64,000 bases of DNA from Gaeumannomyces sp. JS-464 (Eukaryota > Ascomycota > Sordariomycetes > Magnaporthales > Magnaporthaceae), in the NCBI GenBank assembly GCA_002197995.1, contig NGZR01000002.1, forward strand, positions 6,076,001 to 6,140,000. The letters are read 5' to 3'. This document shows, piece after piece, positions 47,895 to 59,136 of the stretch. A program made the translations under genes and the position numbers. Every line of letters begins with the position of its first letter. The stretch's first letter is position 1. The notes under the pieces are model-generated. The model did not search any database. It was not told the DNA's origin and saw only the letters and a list, made by a program, of their open reading frames with translations.

Positions 47895-48845
47895 CTACTG
47901 TTTTTTATCCCGACGGTAGTCGTCCCGTTTCTCCTTTCTTTGACGATTATAATCGTCTAGCCTTGGAAGTGACTTCCCATTCGCCTTATGGTTCCAAGAT
48001 CCTAAGTCCTCCCGCCCATTAAGAGCCTTGGCGCCGAGACCAATTTGGTTGGGGCGCTTTTGATACTCTTTCGATTTCGGCCCACGCAGTTTTCCGTCCC
48101 AGCCCATACCACGCAGAAGAGCGCCTCCAAACTCCTCGACCGGCATGTCCTCGTACTCTTTGAGAGTGGACACTTCCGGAGCCTCGCGGAAATGTCGTCG
48201 AAACACATCCCCTTCAGTCATGTCCTGAGATGGAAGGTTGGCAATCACATGGCCCCCCTTGGTCGGTATGCCTTCGCTGCCTACTAGGGCGTTCAAAGCC
48301 TCGTCTTCCGCTGTTTTGAACGTCGGGCCTTTCGTCGATGACTGTCGCTCACTCGTGGCATGATCAACCGACGCACTGGAGGCCTCCAGAGTGGCACCCG
48401 TACAACTCTGGGCTTTCTGGGACGCGCCGGCATGGTCGTTTCTCAGAGTGAGCCCCCACTTCAAAGGCTTCTGCCCCGTGGGCTCAGAGCTCAGGGAATC
48501 CTCTGTGGCCTCACCAGCCCCTGCTTGCCCGCCAGCGGTGCGCTTCGCTCGTGGGCTCCGTTCGGAGGTCCGGTCGTGGTTCGTTGGCTTGGGTGTGATG
48601 CTCCGTGGTGTGCCTGTGCGACGGCTTCCACCATTGTGACCGGCACTATCTGGCGCCGCGGCGATAGTTGCGATCGGCTCGTGCCTAGCTAACGCCCATT
48701 CGTCTTCTTGTTCAGAGTCTGACTCGGCGTGTAGTAGCTGCGGTCGGGGCCGCTTGCCAAGTGAAGACGTGGGGTTTGGTCTTGATGAAGAAGCTGCACC
48801 GAGTTTGATGGCGATCCGGGGAGGTGCTGGGTTTTTGCCTGACAT
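47895..48845 (-). CDS. SPP2: Pre-mRNA-splicing factor Spp2-like G-patch protein
   Basis: Spp2 is the spliceosomal G-patch cofactor that recruits and activates the DEAH-box helicase Prp2 before the first splicing step, in the nucleus. The single uninterrupted frame encodes 316 residues. The N-terminal half is low-complexity (Ser/Pro/Lys-rich with acidic SDSEQEDEW near 42-50). The family signature lies at about 211-272: EGDVFRRHFREAPEVSTLKE, then YEDMPVEEFGGALLRGMGW, and the glycine-containing end QIGLGAK. The C-terminus is basic (RQRKEKRDDYRRDKKQ). No intron is needed. It is divergent from EAF1, with about 600 bp between starts. Its stop codon lies about 160 bp from G8. The short basic tail could have been shortened by a RIP-created TAG, but there is no direct evidence for this. 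Confidence 0.9.
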   Translation of the reverse strand: MSGKNPAPPRIAIKLGAASSSRPNPTSSLGKRPRPQLLHAESDSEQEDEWALARHEPIATIAAAPDSAGHNGGSRRTGTPRSITPKPTNHDRTSERSPRAKRTAGGQAGAGEATEDSLSSEPTGQKPLKWGLTLRNDHAGASQKAQSCTGATLEASSASVDHATSERQSSTKGPTFKTAEDEALNALVGSEGIPTKGGHVIANLPSQDMTEGDVFRRHFREAPEVSTLKEYEDMPVEEFGGALLRGMGWDGKLRGPKSKEYQKRPNQIGLGAKALNGREDLGSWNHKANGKSLPRLDDYNRQRKEKRDDYRRDKKQ

Positions 48846-49441
48846 GGCGGTAATTCCGAGACGTGAAGTGGCAGCCAGGACTGGGCATGCGGTCGATATG
48901 TTGGTGGTCTCGGGTATCGGAATGGCGACAAGCGACAGAAGATGCAGCCGCTAGGCGGGTTGGTGATGCTTACAGAATCGTTTATTATGGCATGTTTTGG
49001 GGGAGCATCTTGGTCGGCTTCCATTGTGCAAGGTCTTGCCTGCTCCCAATCCAACAAACGACCCGCTTATCTTTATGCAAAGCGTAATCACTTCCACAAT
49101 GGGTTCCATCGCGCTAGGTCCAAATGTGGGTACCGAGCTACCTAATGCAGTTTATGTCCAGGCCTTGGTCGGCGCCTTTTGCGAGCGGGCTTCAACACAT
49201 TGGCTGCAACACAGCACTGGCCCAATCCATCACCACCACCACGCAAGACTTGCGGGCATAAAAATTTAGCTATCGCGAGCAAGCCAGCAACCGATCGAGC
49301 ACGCCATCAATTGAAACGCCTCAACACGCGATCGCTTTCATCGTCTCCGTGCGTATCCATTGTTTGCCATTATCCAGAGGAACCCAGGGAAACATCCGTT
49401 TTGATGAAAAAACGGATGTCGCCGTCGCCGTCGCCGATGAC
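48846..49441. promoter_or_regulatory. Shared upstream region of SPP2 and EAF1
   Basis: About 600 bp separate the two divergent starts. Short open frames here are not conserved in appearance. No specific binding site was recognised. Confidence 0.5.
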
Positions 49442-52400
49442 ATGACTGAGGTCCGGGCCGCCGACCGCGCAGCCTTCTTGCAATCGAAGCGGGCAGAATG
49501 CAGGTCAGGTCAAACTTTTATTTTCTCCTTGTTTACCCCCTCCCTTCCCTCTGTCACCCTACCAACTACATAGTTAGGCAAACCTGGCCCGTCCAGCTAA
49601 CCTGATGCCGATATCCTTGCAGTGCAATTGTTGCCTCGAGGAAGCGCAAGCTTTGCGAGTTGTTCACTGTCGCGACCGAGCAGATCGGGCTGCCACTCAA
49701 CAGCGTGCTACCGCCTTCCACGCAGGCTGAATCTCAGTTCCTGCAAGCAAATGACATCCTACAGTGCGTGTCGCCCAGAGTACCTGAAGCGCTCGTCGAT
49801 CGACCTCCTCCGCCTTTGCTGTCTGTCCATCGCTTACTCATTCTCGTAGGGATCGGAGACTTAACGAATACACCATCCCGCCTCGTCGGAAGCTCCCTCC
49901 CGATGTCGTCAAGCGCTTCCTTGCCTTTTCGGCATCGTTGGCTCGCGAGCCTCTGCAAACTACGTCCGCGCCCGTCAACGGGGAGCCGCCTGCCACCCTC
50001 CCTCAGCCGGGCCCTGGTCCCACCAACGGCAAGACGCCTCTCACGCCCGCCGACAACCCGCAGTCGCTCGCGTCCGATGCTTCGCTCTCCCCGCGTCCCC
50101 TCCCTGCTGTAGCGCAGAACACCGATCACAGGAGCGAGGGCCCACACCAACCGGACAGCGACTTGTCGACGACCGGAGCCCCCTCGAGCCTTCTGTCGGC
50201 CACCCGTTCCCCGCCGTCGATACCGCGTCCCAATGGCCAGGCCTCCCACACCCAGCCCACGAGCCGGGTGGCCGACGCCTCAGCTGATCCCATCGGGAAA
50301 TCACCAGCCCCATCGCCATCACAACCCTGCGGCCCGGCTGTAGCCAATCGAGTTGTCGCCCCCGAGGCACCACCTGAGATTGTGGTGACGGCTCGGGTCA
50401 ACAATGGCAAGACGACAGGCCCGGATTCTGCCTCTACCGCGCAGTCTGCCCGCCCCGCTCCACAAGAAGGCCTTCGTTATCCCGAGGCCTTTTCGTCCCC
50501 TGGATCTACGACCCACACACCCGCTACCCCTGCCGTTCACGAGGCCTCGACGGACACTAGTCCCGACCACGAGGGGCCCCAATTTCTCGATAAGGATGCC
50601 GATATGGTGGGGTCGCTACCGACCCGGTCGGATTATAGCAATGTTTCTTCGGATCGTTCTGCCGCCCGTGGTGTTCACACTCAAATCGAATCTTCCGATG
50701 ATCCGGCATCTCTACTTAGTCCCACGGGTGCTGGAGAGGGACGAATAACTGGTGTTCACGGGGTCGAAGCTCAACTTTTGCAGGAATCGGCGGCGGCTGC
50801 TCGCTCTGCGGCCAACACAGGGTCGCCTGGAACCGCCTCCGCTCAACCCAACGGGCATGTCGATCAGCGAGCCACCCAAGACGTTGACGGCAAGGATGTA
50901 GATATGGAGGCCGGGGGGGTGTGCACTCCACGCCCTCCCAGACCCCACATGGCCTCTGCACCCGAATCTGTCTCCGCGCGATTACCTGAGACATCCGGCT
51001 CCGCGGCACCAGACGGAGGGGTCCAGGCTGTCCCGATCTCCACGAAACTCCGTCAGGCGAAAACAAATTGGTCGTCACTAAAGTAAAAGATTCCGAGGTG
51101 GCGCGACCCAATGGCATTGCTCTGGCCCGCCTAAACTCGTAGTGGCGGAAATACCTCCGCAATCGATGCGGTTGATGCCAACCCGAGCAAGGATGGGACT
51201 GACGCAGTAATTGGCCACGAGCGCCACACTATACCGAGTGTGCAAGAGGGGCCCCGCCACGGCCGTGGTCGCCCTCGCAGCAGCAGCGCAACGTGGAAGC
51301 ACTAACCGGCAGGTCATCTGGGACTGCGATCCGACATGTGAGAGCCAAAAAGAGAGCCCGGCGTAAGGTGCCGATTGTGGCCTTGGGAGAAGGAAGAAGC
51401 ACCATACAGAGAAGGAACAGACCACTCTCGTGGCAGGCAAACCTACCCCGGCGCATCTCTCGGCCGAGGACTACTTCACAACTCTTTTCGTGCAGGGGTT
51501 CACACTGAACGCCAAGTGGATGAAACCCATCGATGCGCAACTTCACCAATCACACAAGACGCTGTCGACACCAGACGCGCAGCTCTCGATCCTCGAGCAC
51601 CAAGCCTGCCGGGTCCTTAGGCGGGTGTACAACCTCCAGCAACACGACAAGTGGTCACTGCGGCAACCCAAACGGTACCCGGAGCCGGCCCGGCCGTCTT
51701 CTCACTGGGATGTACTCCTGCAGGAGATGAAGTGGATGAGGACTGATTTCAGGGAGGAGCGAAGGTGGAAGCAGGCTGCGGCGGGCAGCTTAGCTGCGGC
51801 CTGCGCAGAATGGGTAGCCGCGGCTCCAAAGGACCGGATAGCAATGCAGATCCGTGTCAAAGCGCCAACTGACATCACCGGGCAACCCAGCAGCCCAGCA
51901 GAGACAGAGTCTGGTGAGCACCCGGGGATCCAGCCAGTGACCGTTCAGGCGCTCCCTGATGAAACTGAGACGGGAGGTGGGCTGGTCACAACGGTAGCCC
52001 CGTCAGCTATCTTTGGACTACCTGACGACGAGTTCGCGTTCGGGCTCGGTCAGTCTGCGGCGTCCGACCAGCTGCTCGCCGAGCTTCCGCTGTGTGGGCA
52101 CCATTGCAAGTGCCGGAGAAGTCGGATTTGACGGTGGCACATCCGGATCCGGATGCGCATTGGCGACGCCTGGCGCTGCCACTCAGCCGGTATGTAGACA
52201 GGCCGATGGTGCCCAAGTCAAGTGGAACTCCCATCAAGCGCAGCCGGTACCGGTACGTTGAGGAGGAGAGTAGTGACGAAGAGGACGAGCACGGAATCGT
52301 GTACAGCAGCAAACATGCCACAAACGATGTGTCGGGTCCAGACAGCAGGGCTTTACAGGTCGGGACGTGTGCGGTGGCGCTTTTCAGCCCCGACATGAAA

Positions 52401-54010
52401 GCAACACGGGACCGGTTGCACGCGGGCCACCAGTTCAGACCGCCAACCGAGCACCCCATGCCTCTGCAGAGTTTCTATGAGGCACGGAACGCATCGCAGT
52501 GGACTTGGGCCGAGGACGACGAGCTTAAGGGCCTAGTGCGCGAGTTCTCGTACAACTGGTCGCTCATCTCTAGCATGCTCTCGACAAAGTCGCTATTTTC
52601 ATCAGGCCCGGAGCGCCGGACTCCGTGGGAGTGCTTTGAGCGGTGGGTGCATCTCGAGGGGCTGCCCAATGACATGTCCAAAACCCAGTACTTCAGAACG
52701 TACCAGGCCGCATCGATGCTGCCCCAACTGGCCATCGCGCACAAGAACCAGAATGCGCAACAACAGGTGGCGCAGAGCGGGGCCGTGACACCGCTACCTC
52801 GGAAGAGGCCAACCACCTCTATCCGGGTCGAGCGGCGCCGCAACCAGAAGCATCTGACACTGATAGATGCGATGCGGAAGCTGGCGAAGAAGCGCGAGGC
52901 AACGGCGCAAAAGCAACAGCACGCTGCGTCGCTAGCTGCCGCGCGCAAGGCCAACGAGGCGCAGCAGCAGCAACAGCAGCAGCCCGCAGTGCCCCGTGGA
53001 CCCTCCAAGACACCTAGGGACTACAGCCTAATGCGCTACGAGCGTGACCAACAACTCACCGAGAGGATGGCCCAGTATGCGCAAAAGCAGCAGCAAGAAG
53101 CGCAAAGGAAGGTACGTACTGCGGCGCGCCTACGCATGGCCCTCGGGCCGGAATCTCGAGTATGCGCGACGTCAGGTGGCTAACGAGGCGATCGTGTGAT
53201 GATGTTAGGCACAGGCACAAGCACTAGCAGCTCGGTCTCAAGGCGCGGCCCCAGGAGGCAACGCGACTGGAGGCGGAACAGTAGGCGCGGGGAGCATGGC
53301 CGGAGTCTCGGGAGTGGGCAGCGCGCCCGCAGGCGTGCCTGGTCTAAATCCGCAAATCGCCGCGCAGATGGCAGCACAAATGGCAGCGGCCACGCCTGGG
53401 GCAGTGCGATCTCCACATGTGGTAACATGACGGCTCAACTGGCCGCCAGCGGCCACCACGCACGAGTTAGGATGCCCATGGCCGTGGGACAGAACGGGGT
53501 GTCAGCGATGCACCAGGCGCACGGGTCTGGCAGCCTAGCAGCCCCGGTGCATGTCAACGGCATGCCTCAGATGCCGATTCAGGCCGCACACCGAATGCCC
53601 GGGACCCCATCGACCCCGGCCGAGATTAGTCTGCTCCTCCAGGCCCAGAGGATCCAGAACCAGCAACGGTCTGTTCAGCTTCAGCAGCAGCAGCAGCAGC
53701 AGCAGCAGCATCACCAGCAACAGCAGCAGCAGCATCAGCACCAGCCGCAGCAACAAAACCATTTGCACGCTCACGGGCAACAGAGTAACCCGTCGATGGC
53801 GCAGACCCACCCGCAACCCCCTCAGCAGCAGCAGCAGCAAGCCCAAAACCAGCAGAAAAAACCAGCACCGGGACAACCACAACCGCCGCCGCAGCAAAAG
53901 CAACAACCTCAACCTCAACCGCAACCACAACCACAACCACAGTCCCAACCACAGTCCCAACAGCAGCCCCAGTCACAAGCCCCGCAACCATCACCACCAC
54001 CACCACCACC

Positions 54011-54043
<33 letters not shown>

Positions 54044-54751
54044 GCAGCAGCAGCAGCAGCAGCCGCAGCCGCGTCAAGCACCACTACTATCACACAACAG
54101 CCGCAACCACAACCCCAATCGCAGCAATCACAACAGCAACCACAGCCTCGTCCTCATGGACAAAAGATTCAGCCAGCACCGCAGATGCTCCAGGCGCAGC
54201 ATCAGAACCACCACTTTTCCCACCCACATGGACAGATGTCTCAGCCAGCGACCCAGGTGCATCAGCGGGGCGCTCAAGGGTCGCCGTCGGGTATGCGGGC
54301 GTCGATCAATGGGTCGGCCCAGCCGCATAACCAACAGAACTACATGGCCAACGGGCAGGTCATGATGGCGTTTAACCCCCAGAATGGGGGTGCTATTAGC
54401 CCACCCTTGAGCGTGGGCAGCCCCAGAGGGCACAGTGTCCAGCAACAACAACAACAACAGGCATCATCAGCCGCGCTGGCTCACGTGGAGGCACAGATTC
54501 GGGCAAAGGCCCCTCAGATGCCACCGGAGCAGGTCCGTCAGCTGGCGACGGCTTCGTTGGAGAAGCGTCTCGTCCAGCAGAGAAATAACGCCATGAGCGC
54601 CGCGGCGGGCTCCTCTCCAAAGCCTATGGTCGGTTCCGGGGGAACTCCCCACCAGTACGCGCAGATCCTGCTGGCCCAGCAGCAGCAGGCTGCCGCCGCC
54701 GTGCAGGTGCAGCAGCACTCACAGACCCGTCAGCCTAGCAACGGCAGCTAG
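49442..54751 (+). CDS. EAF1: EAF1/VID21 chromatin-modification protein (NuA4 scaffold), with frame breaks
   Basis: Eaf1/Vid21 is the platform subunit of the NuA4 histone acetyltransferase in the nucleus. Inferred exons start at 49442-49503, 49623-49763 and 49850 onward, with a later intron 53112-53208; all four junction pairs are GT...AG. The N-terminus reads MTEVRAADRAAFLQSKR, then IVASRKRKLCELF and RRKLPPDVVKRF. An HSA domain lies near 51690-51840 (SHWDVLLQEMKWMRTDFREE). A SANT/Myb-like domain lies near 52498-52670 (WTWAEDDELKGLVREFSYNW). An RVERRRNQKHLTL segment follows, and then a long Gln/Pro-rich tail with CAG/CAA runs. The reading changes frame near 51075, 51140, 51290, 51390, 52098, 53430 and 54065. 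The domain content is unmistakable; whether the breaks are sequencing errors or real is open. Confidence 0.85.
49504..49622 (+). other. EAF1 intron 1
   Basis: GT at 49504 and AG at 49621-49622. Splicing joins ...KRAEC to SAIVASRKRK, the conserved N-terminal block. Confidence 0.75.
49764..49849 (+). other. EAF1 intron 2
   Basis: Donor GTGCGT, branch-like CTTAC and acceptor CGTAG (86 bp). Splicing joins QANDILQ to DRRLNEYTIPPRRKLPP in frame. Confidence 0.75.
53681..54069. repeat. CAG/CAA trinucleotide runs in EAF1
   Basis: Runs of CAG at about 53681-53745 and mixed CAA/CAG at about 54011-54069 encode polyglutamine in the EAF1 frame. A proline/glutamine-rich stretch lies between. The same DNA gives long Ser, Asn, His or Val runs in the other frames, which are artefacts. 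Confidence 0.9.
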
Positions 54752-55833
54752 GTAGGCCTACGGGTCGTCCTTGGGCCGGGGCGGGTGTGTTCGACGTTCT
54801 GTTCTCCTCGTGTCTTGTCTCGGTGTCTCGTGCACCCTTGTCTCCATTTCAAATACCTTATACCGCAGGGGTAAACTGCTAGGCACTTAGGAAGCAAGCT
54901 GGCTAGGCTGTGCCATCAGTCACGCGCATAGCATTCATGGACCAACCGTTTGGCGTGCTCTTTGATGCTCGTGCTCTTTCGATGGCCAAGCCAACGCCCC
55001 TGGCGGTTCGGCCAGCAGGTTTAGATTAAGACGGTCGCGTACCGTTGTCTTGCATTGCAGTTCTTCCTATCCCGATTAGATTAATAGAACGGATAGAGCG
55101 TTTGCTCACAGCAAGCACTCCGACCCTCCCTCTCCTCGATGCGTGATTCGTGTAGGTGGGCAATTGCACACCATCCAAAGCCCAGTGCGGAAAGTGGGGC
55201 ACCAGCCTAAGGTACATACGTAGATGTTGAATCGCTAGCCTTCGGTTGGTCACCTGGATCCTAACTCATGTTCGCCTGCCGCATCCTATTCCGTCCCAGA
55301 CTTTAACCCTTACACCCTAGGCCCCTACTCGCTCTCACTTGGTTGAACTATAGAGAGGCTAGGGAGTGAGCTAGTTCGAAGACTACGCGGGTGCCTTTAC
55401 TATGGTCATCGTACGGTAAAGAGGAAGGGAAGGGAAAAAAAACAAGAAACCGGAACGAGACGGAAAGGCAAAGACCCGACACAACAGTGTATAAACAAAC
55501 AGCATCTATTGGCAGCCAAGTCTGTCTTCCGCTGTCTTTGTACTCTTCGTTTTCTGACACGCGCCTTTTTGGCGCCCCATCCCCGCCATCTCCATACTTT
55601 ACCGTTCTTCCAGGAACCACCGACCTCGCAACCTGAAAAGCGGTAAGCGGAAGGAGACGGTGTTTCTAAGCTATCGACCTGCGGCGTCAAAACTACTGGG
55701 CGCGCAGCGGACTCGCCTTGCGTGGATCCACACTATCCGGCAGCACGCGAGGTTGCCACGGGGCCACGCCAGTTGGTCGTATCGACGTCTGCTATAGATG
55801 GGCACGGGTGGCGGCCACCTGTGATTGTTGACC
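54752..55833. promoter_or_regulatory. EAF1-BET5 intergenic region
   Basis: About 1.1 kb between tandem genes. It would hold the EAF1 3' UTR and the BET5 promoter. No protein-coding signal or specific element was recognised. Confidence 0.5.
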
Positions 55834-56520
55834 ATGGCAGTCTACTCCTTCTACATATTCGACCGGCATAGTGAGCTGCTGCCCCATCCCATACCGCCTA
55901 CCCTACCGGATCACAGGGCTCTGACACGGGGGGGAAACACGGCAGCGGAATGCATATACACCAAGCAGTGGCTGCCCCCGCCACGTGACGAGGCCGGCTC
56001 GGCGGCACCGGCGGCGGCGGCGGCGGCGGCGGCTGCTGCTGGGGCTGGGGTCATGGGCGGCGGGGGCCGGGCCAAGGCGGCGCGCGACAGCCGCGGGGAC
56101 GACGCAAAGCTCATCTTTGGCACCGTCTTCTCGCTGCGCAACATGGTGCGCAAGCTGGGCGGCGACGATGACGCCTTTGTGGCCTACCGCACCGCCCAGT
56201 ATAAGCTCCACTTCTACGAGACACCGACCAACCTGCGCTTTGTGCTGCTGACCGACACGGCCAGCATGAGTATGCGCAACGTCACCAGATCTACATCAAC
56301 CTCTGGGTCGAGTACGGTGAGCAGTTGCCCTGATTTTCTTCCCCTCCTTCACACAGACCGCACTTCCGAGATCGATGGCTAACGACTACTACAACCTCGC
56401 CGGCTGTTGGTCGTAGTGGTCAAAAATCCCCTGTCACCTGCCGAGCACCGTAGAGGCGAGGGCGTCAAGAACGAGCTCTTCGAGCTGGGGCTGGACCAAT
56501 TCATCCGCGGTTTGGCGTGA
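55834..56520 (+). CDS. BET5: TRAPP complex subunit Bet5 (TRAPPC1), with one frame break
   Basis: Bet5 is a small longin-fold subunit of the TRAPP complexes that activate Ypt1/Rab1 in ER-Golgi traffic. The start is ATG 55834 (MAVYSFYIFDRH). Inferred exons are 55834-55870, 55946-56316 and 56417-56520. The first splice joins DRH to TECIYTKQWLP, the second WVEY to VVKNPLSPAEH. The C-terminus is GVKNELFELGLDQFIRGLA. A (GCG)n run encodes about 11 alanines after PPPRDEAG, in a loop. Between MSMRNV and HQIYINLWVEY near 56281-56286 the frame shifts. A net loss of one base (or four, if a Leu codon is missing as in relatives) explains it. With that corrected the product is about 170 residues, normal for the family. 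Confidence 0.88.
55871..55945 (+). other. BET5 intron 1
   Basis: 75 bp, donor GTGAGC, branch-like CTGAC near 55921, acceptor GGCAG. Its removal restores the conserved DRHTECIY. Confidence 0.85.
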
Positions 56521-56917
56521 CGTGCCAGTCGACAGCTCTGCGCCGTTCCCAGCATGTACTCGCCCAGGTGTTCTACTGTGTAGACTAGGCATAGAGCGAG
56601 AAAGACGGAAAGGTCGAGAACAAGGATAGACAAAGGGAGGAACCCGAGCGCAGCATCTACCATCATTACAAGCTCTTACAACTGGCTAGTCTGGGTTTAG
56701 ACCAGGGAGGGAGATACGTCTTATCCCAGGTCCCTGGGACCTGCCCTGCCCATATTGGCGGCTTCAAGAATGTCCTCTATCGCTACAGTATTAAATCCAG
56801 CAAGACATGGCAGGCAGTCGAGTCAGACGAACCATCTAGCATCAGATATCCGGTCGGGGCTCGTCATCCACCCGCCCTGGCCAGGCTCTTCCTACAGCGT
56901 CCCGCCCCAGCGACCAG
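56521..56917. other. BET5-PEX3 convergent intergenic region
   Basis: The 3' ends of BET5 (+) and PEX3 (-) face each other. Nothing beyond presumptive 3' UTRs is seen. Confidence 0.5.
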
Positions 56918-58463
56918 TCAGGATTGCCTCTCTGCGGTGGCCCTTCCCCAGGCGCCCTCAAACGAGGCCTGGACATCGGGCACTAGCACGGTGCTGGCGC
57001 TGTCGTCCTTCATCTCGTTCTCTCCAGTTGCTCGAGTAGACGACGGCGGCAAACGCCTCGAGAATCGCGACGGATTCCATGCTCTGCAGGTAGCGGTTAG
57101 GCATCGCGTTCCCGATGGCGTGGGCCTGGCGGGTCAGCGATGACAGGATCTTGGGCAGCTGCACGGCCGTGGGTGTGGGGCCGTCGGCCGGCGCCGCAAA
57201 CACCGTCTCGGCCAGCTCGCCGTCGGCCATGGCACCGAAGCCGGCGTCGAGCAGCAGCCCGAGCACGTGCGAGAATGAGGGTGAGTCAATCAGGTCCGAC
57301 GTCTCGTCCACCAGCCGCCGGAGCGCCGGCGGCACAGCCGCGGTCGCGGGGGGAACCACAACGGCGCTCTCGTCGAGGGCTGCCGCGTTGTCGCCCAGGA
57401 TGCCCGACTCCCTCAGCACCGACTCTTCCTCGCCCGCAGGCGGCAGCAGGAATCCGAGCCAGCCCGCTCCCGTCTCGACCTCGGCCCGGACCCGGGAGGT
57501 GAGGGCGCCAAAGGCCTCAAGCGAGAGGTCGTCACGCGGGCTCAAGTGGCCAAAGGCGCGCGCGACGGCCGCCTCGACGCGGGTCCTGACGTCGACCCAG
57601 CCCCGATTCAGCAGCCACCAGCTCAGCGTCAGGTAGCGGCGGTTGATCTCAAAGTCGCTGCCGTACGACAGACGGTCCGGGCCGCCGTCGTCGTTGTCCT
57701 CGAGCCCGATGGCGGCTTGCGCAGATCCGGTGGCGAGCGCCACCACGCTCGACAGGTAGCTCCGGCGCCCCAGCAGGTTCAGCTGGATACGCGTGAACAT
57801 GGTCAGCAGAGCGAGGTGTAGAGCAGCGTGTATGCCCTCGTTATCGCTGCGCGAGGGAAATCACTGGTGTGTCAGCACGGCCGTCGCATGAGGGGACCAA
57901 GTGGGAGGGATCTGCCTGCAAAACAACGCACAGCTTACTGCCAGCTCGTCCCAGAGCTGACGCTTGGTCTTCCTCTTGGGGCCGTCGGCGGGAGGGGCAG
58001 GGTCGGGAGGCGGGCCGCCGGCGAGGCTGGACTGGCCGTCGTCGTCGGTTAGCGTCGTGTCGGCAATGCTTGGTGGCGCCGACGAGGTGAGCGGCCTGGC
58101 CTTCATCTGCTGGATCTGGTATGTGATCTGCTCCGTGTTCATGGTCTCGAGGATGTTGGTGGCGGCCGTGGGCAGCAGGGCCAGCACCGTGAAGGTGCAG
58201 TCCTCCTGGTTCTGCTCGAAGCGCCGGCGGAGGCTGCGCGCGCACAGCGAAGGGTTAGCCAAGCGTCCACGTCTCTCTCCCGGAACCGACAAGGCCGCTG
58301 CTCACTTCTCCTTGGCGATGCGGTCGCTGCTCATGCGCTCGCGCGCGTCGCTGATCTTGCCGAGCACGTAGCGGGCCGCGATGTAGCCGGCGCCGACCAC
58401 ACCGGTGCCGACGGCGATGGGGGTCCTATTCCGGCGCAGCCATCGCCGCGTTGCAGAAAGCAT
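56918..58463 (-). CDS. PEX3: Peroxin-3 (peroxisomal membrane biogenesis), with two frame breaks
   Basis: Pex3 is the peroxisomal membrane receptor that docks Pex19 for insertion of membrane proteins and also takes part in peroxisome inheritance and turnover. The start is ATG 58463 (MLSATRRWLRRNRTPIAVGT), with a hydrophobic membrane anchor at residues 16-32. Inferred exons are 58463-58306, 58233-57932 and 57846-56918. Splicing gives AKENLRRRFEQNQEDCTFTV and LAVSSITRAYTLLYT. One base appears to be missing in a C-run at 57815-57816 (before LALLTMFTRIQLNLLGRRSY). One appears to be extra near 57023, after YSSNW. With both corrected the protein is 462 residues and ends VLVPDVQASFEGAWGR...QS. It is divergent from ATG101. 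Confidence 0.9.
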
Positions 58464-59136
58464 CGCGACGGGCGGTGCGTCAGGGGCCGTGAGGCTGGGT
58501 TCGGCAGCAGCTGGCGTGGTTTTTCTTCTTTCGGTTCCTTTGTTTTTCTTGGGCGCAGCCCTCTCGCGCGCTCGCGTTCGTTCGCCTCTAATGGAAGCTC
58601 TAAGTGCCTCGGCCCCCTCCACCAAGCTCTTGTTGCAGGCAATTCACGGGACGGTGTGCGCCCGTCGGGAGGCTTGGTAGTCTACGGCTCCTGAAAGACC
58701 GACCCACACTTTGTTTTGGTGCGAGCTCCGCTCGTGTTCACCCAGGACTGGACGAGTCCCGAGGTACATGCAAATTAGGGACCTGAGAATGGATGCCAAG
58801 GGAGGTACCGCCCAAGGCTCCGCCAAGCCGGGCACATGTATCCTAGCTGAGCTGAATTGCATCACTCCATCGCTGGTGCGGGGCTTTTTCCGCCCTTGGC
58901 CGCTGTAAGCAGAACAACTAACCGCAGCCGTCAGTCACCAGCATTGGAGCGGAAAGAGAACAAAGACGCTGCGACAAACCCCGTATCAGTCGTCCATTAC
59001 TCCGCGATACCACGGCAATCGGAACACCCCTCAGCTGCTCCGGCCCATCGCTTTCTGATTGCCCAGAGACGCTGCAGTCCCCGCTTCCTCCACCTGCATC
59101 GCCAGCGCAGCCACCACCCCCTAACCATACATCCCC
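58464..59136. promoter_or_regulatory. Shared upstream region of PEX3 and ATG101
   Basis: About 670 bp between divergent starts. No specific site was recognised. Confidence 0.5.

Noticed and set aside
48360..48692. Open frames of 60-110 codons on the plus strand over SPP2
   Set aside because: They are shadows of the SPP2 coding frame in GC-rich DNA and show no domain.
49734..50410. Arg/Gly-rich minus-strand open frames under EAF1
   Set aside because: Antisense to a Pro/Ser-rich coding region; the composition is explained by codon bias.
53535..54093. Leu-rich or Val-rich antisense proteins that resemble membrane segments
   Set aside because: They arise from reading the CAG/CAA repeat of EAF1 in other frames.
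55348..55690. Overlapping frames in the EAF1-BET5 interval
   Set aside because: No conserved motif and no convincing splice signals; likely UTR or promoter.
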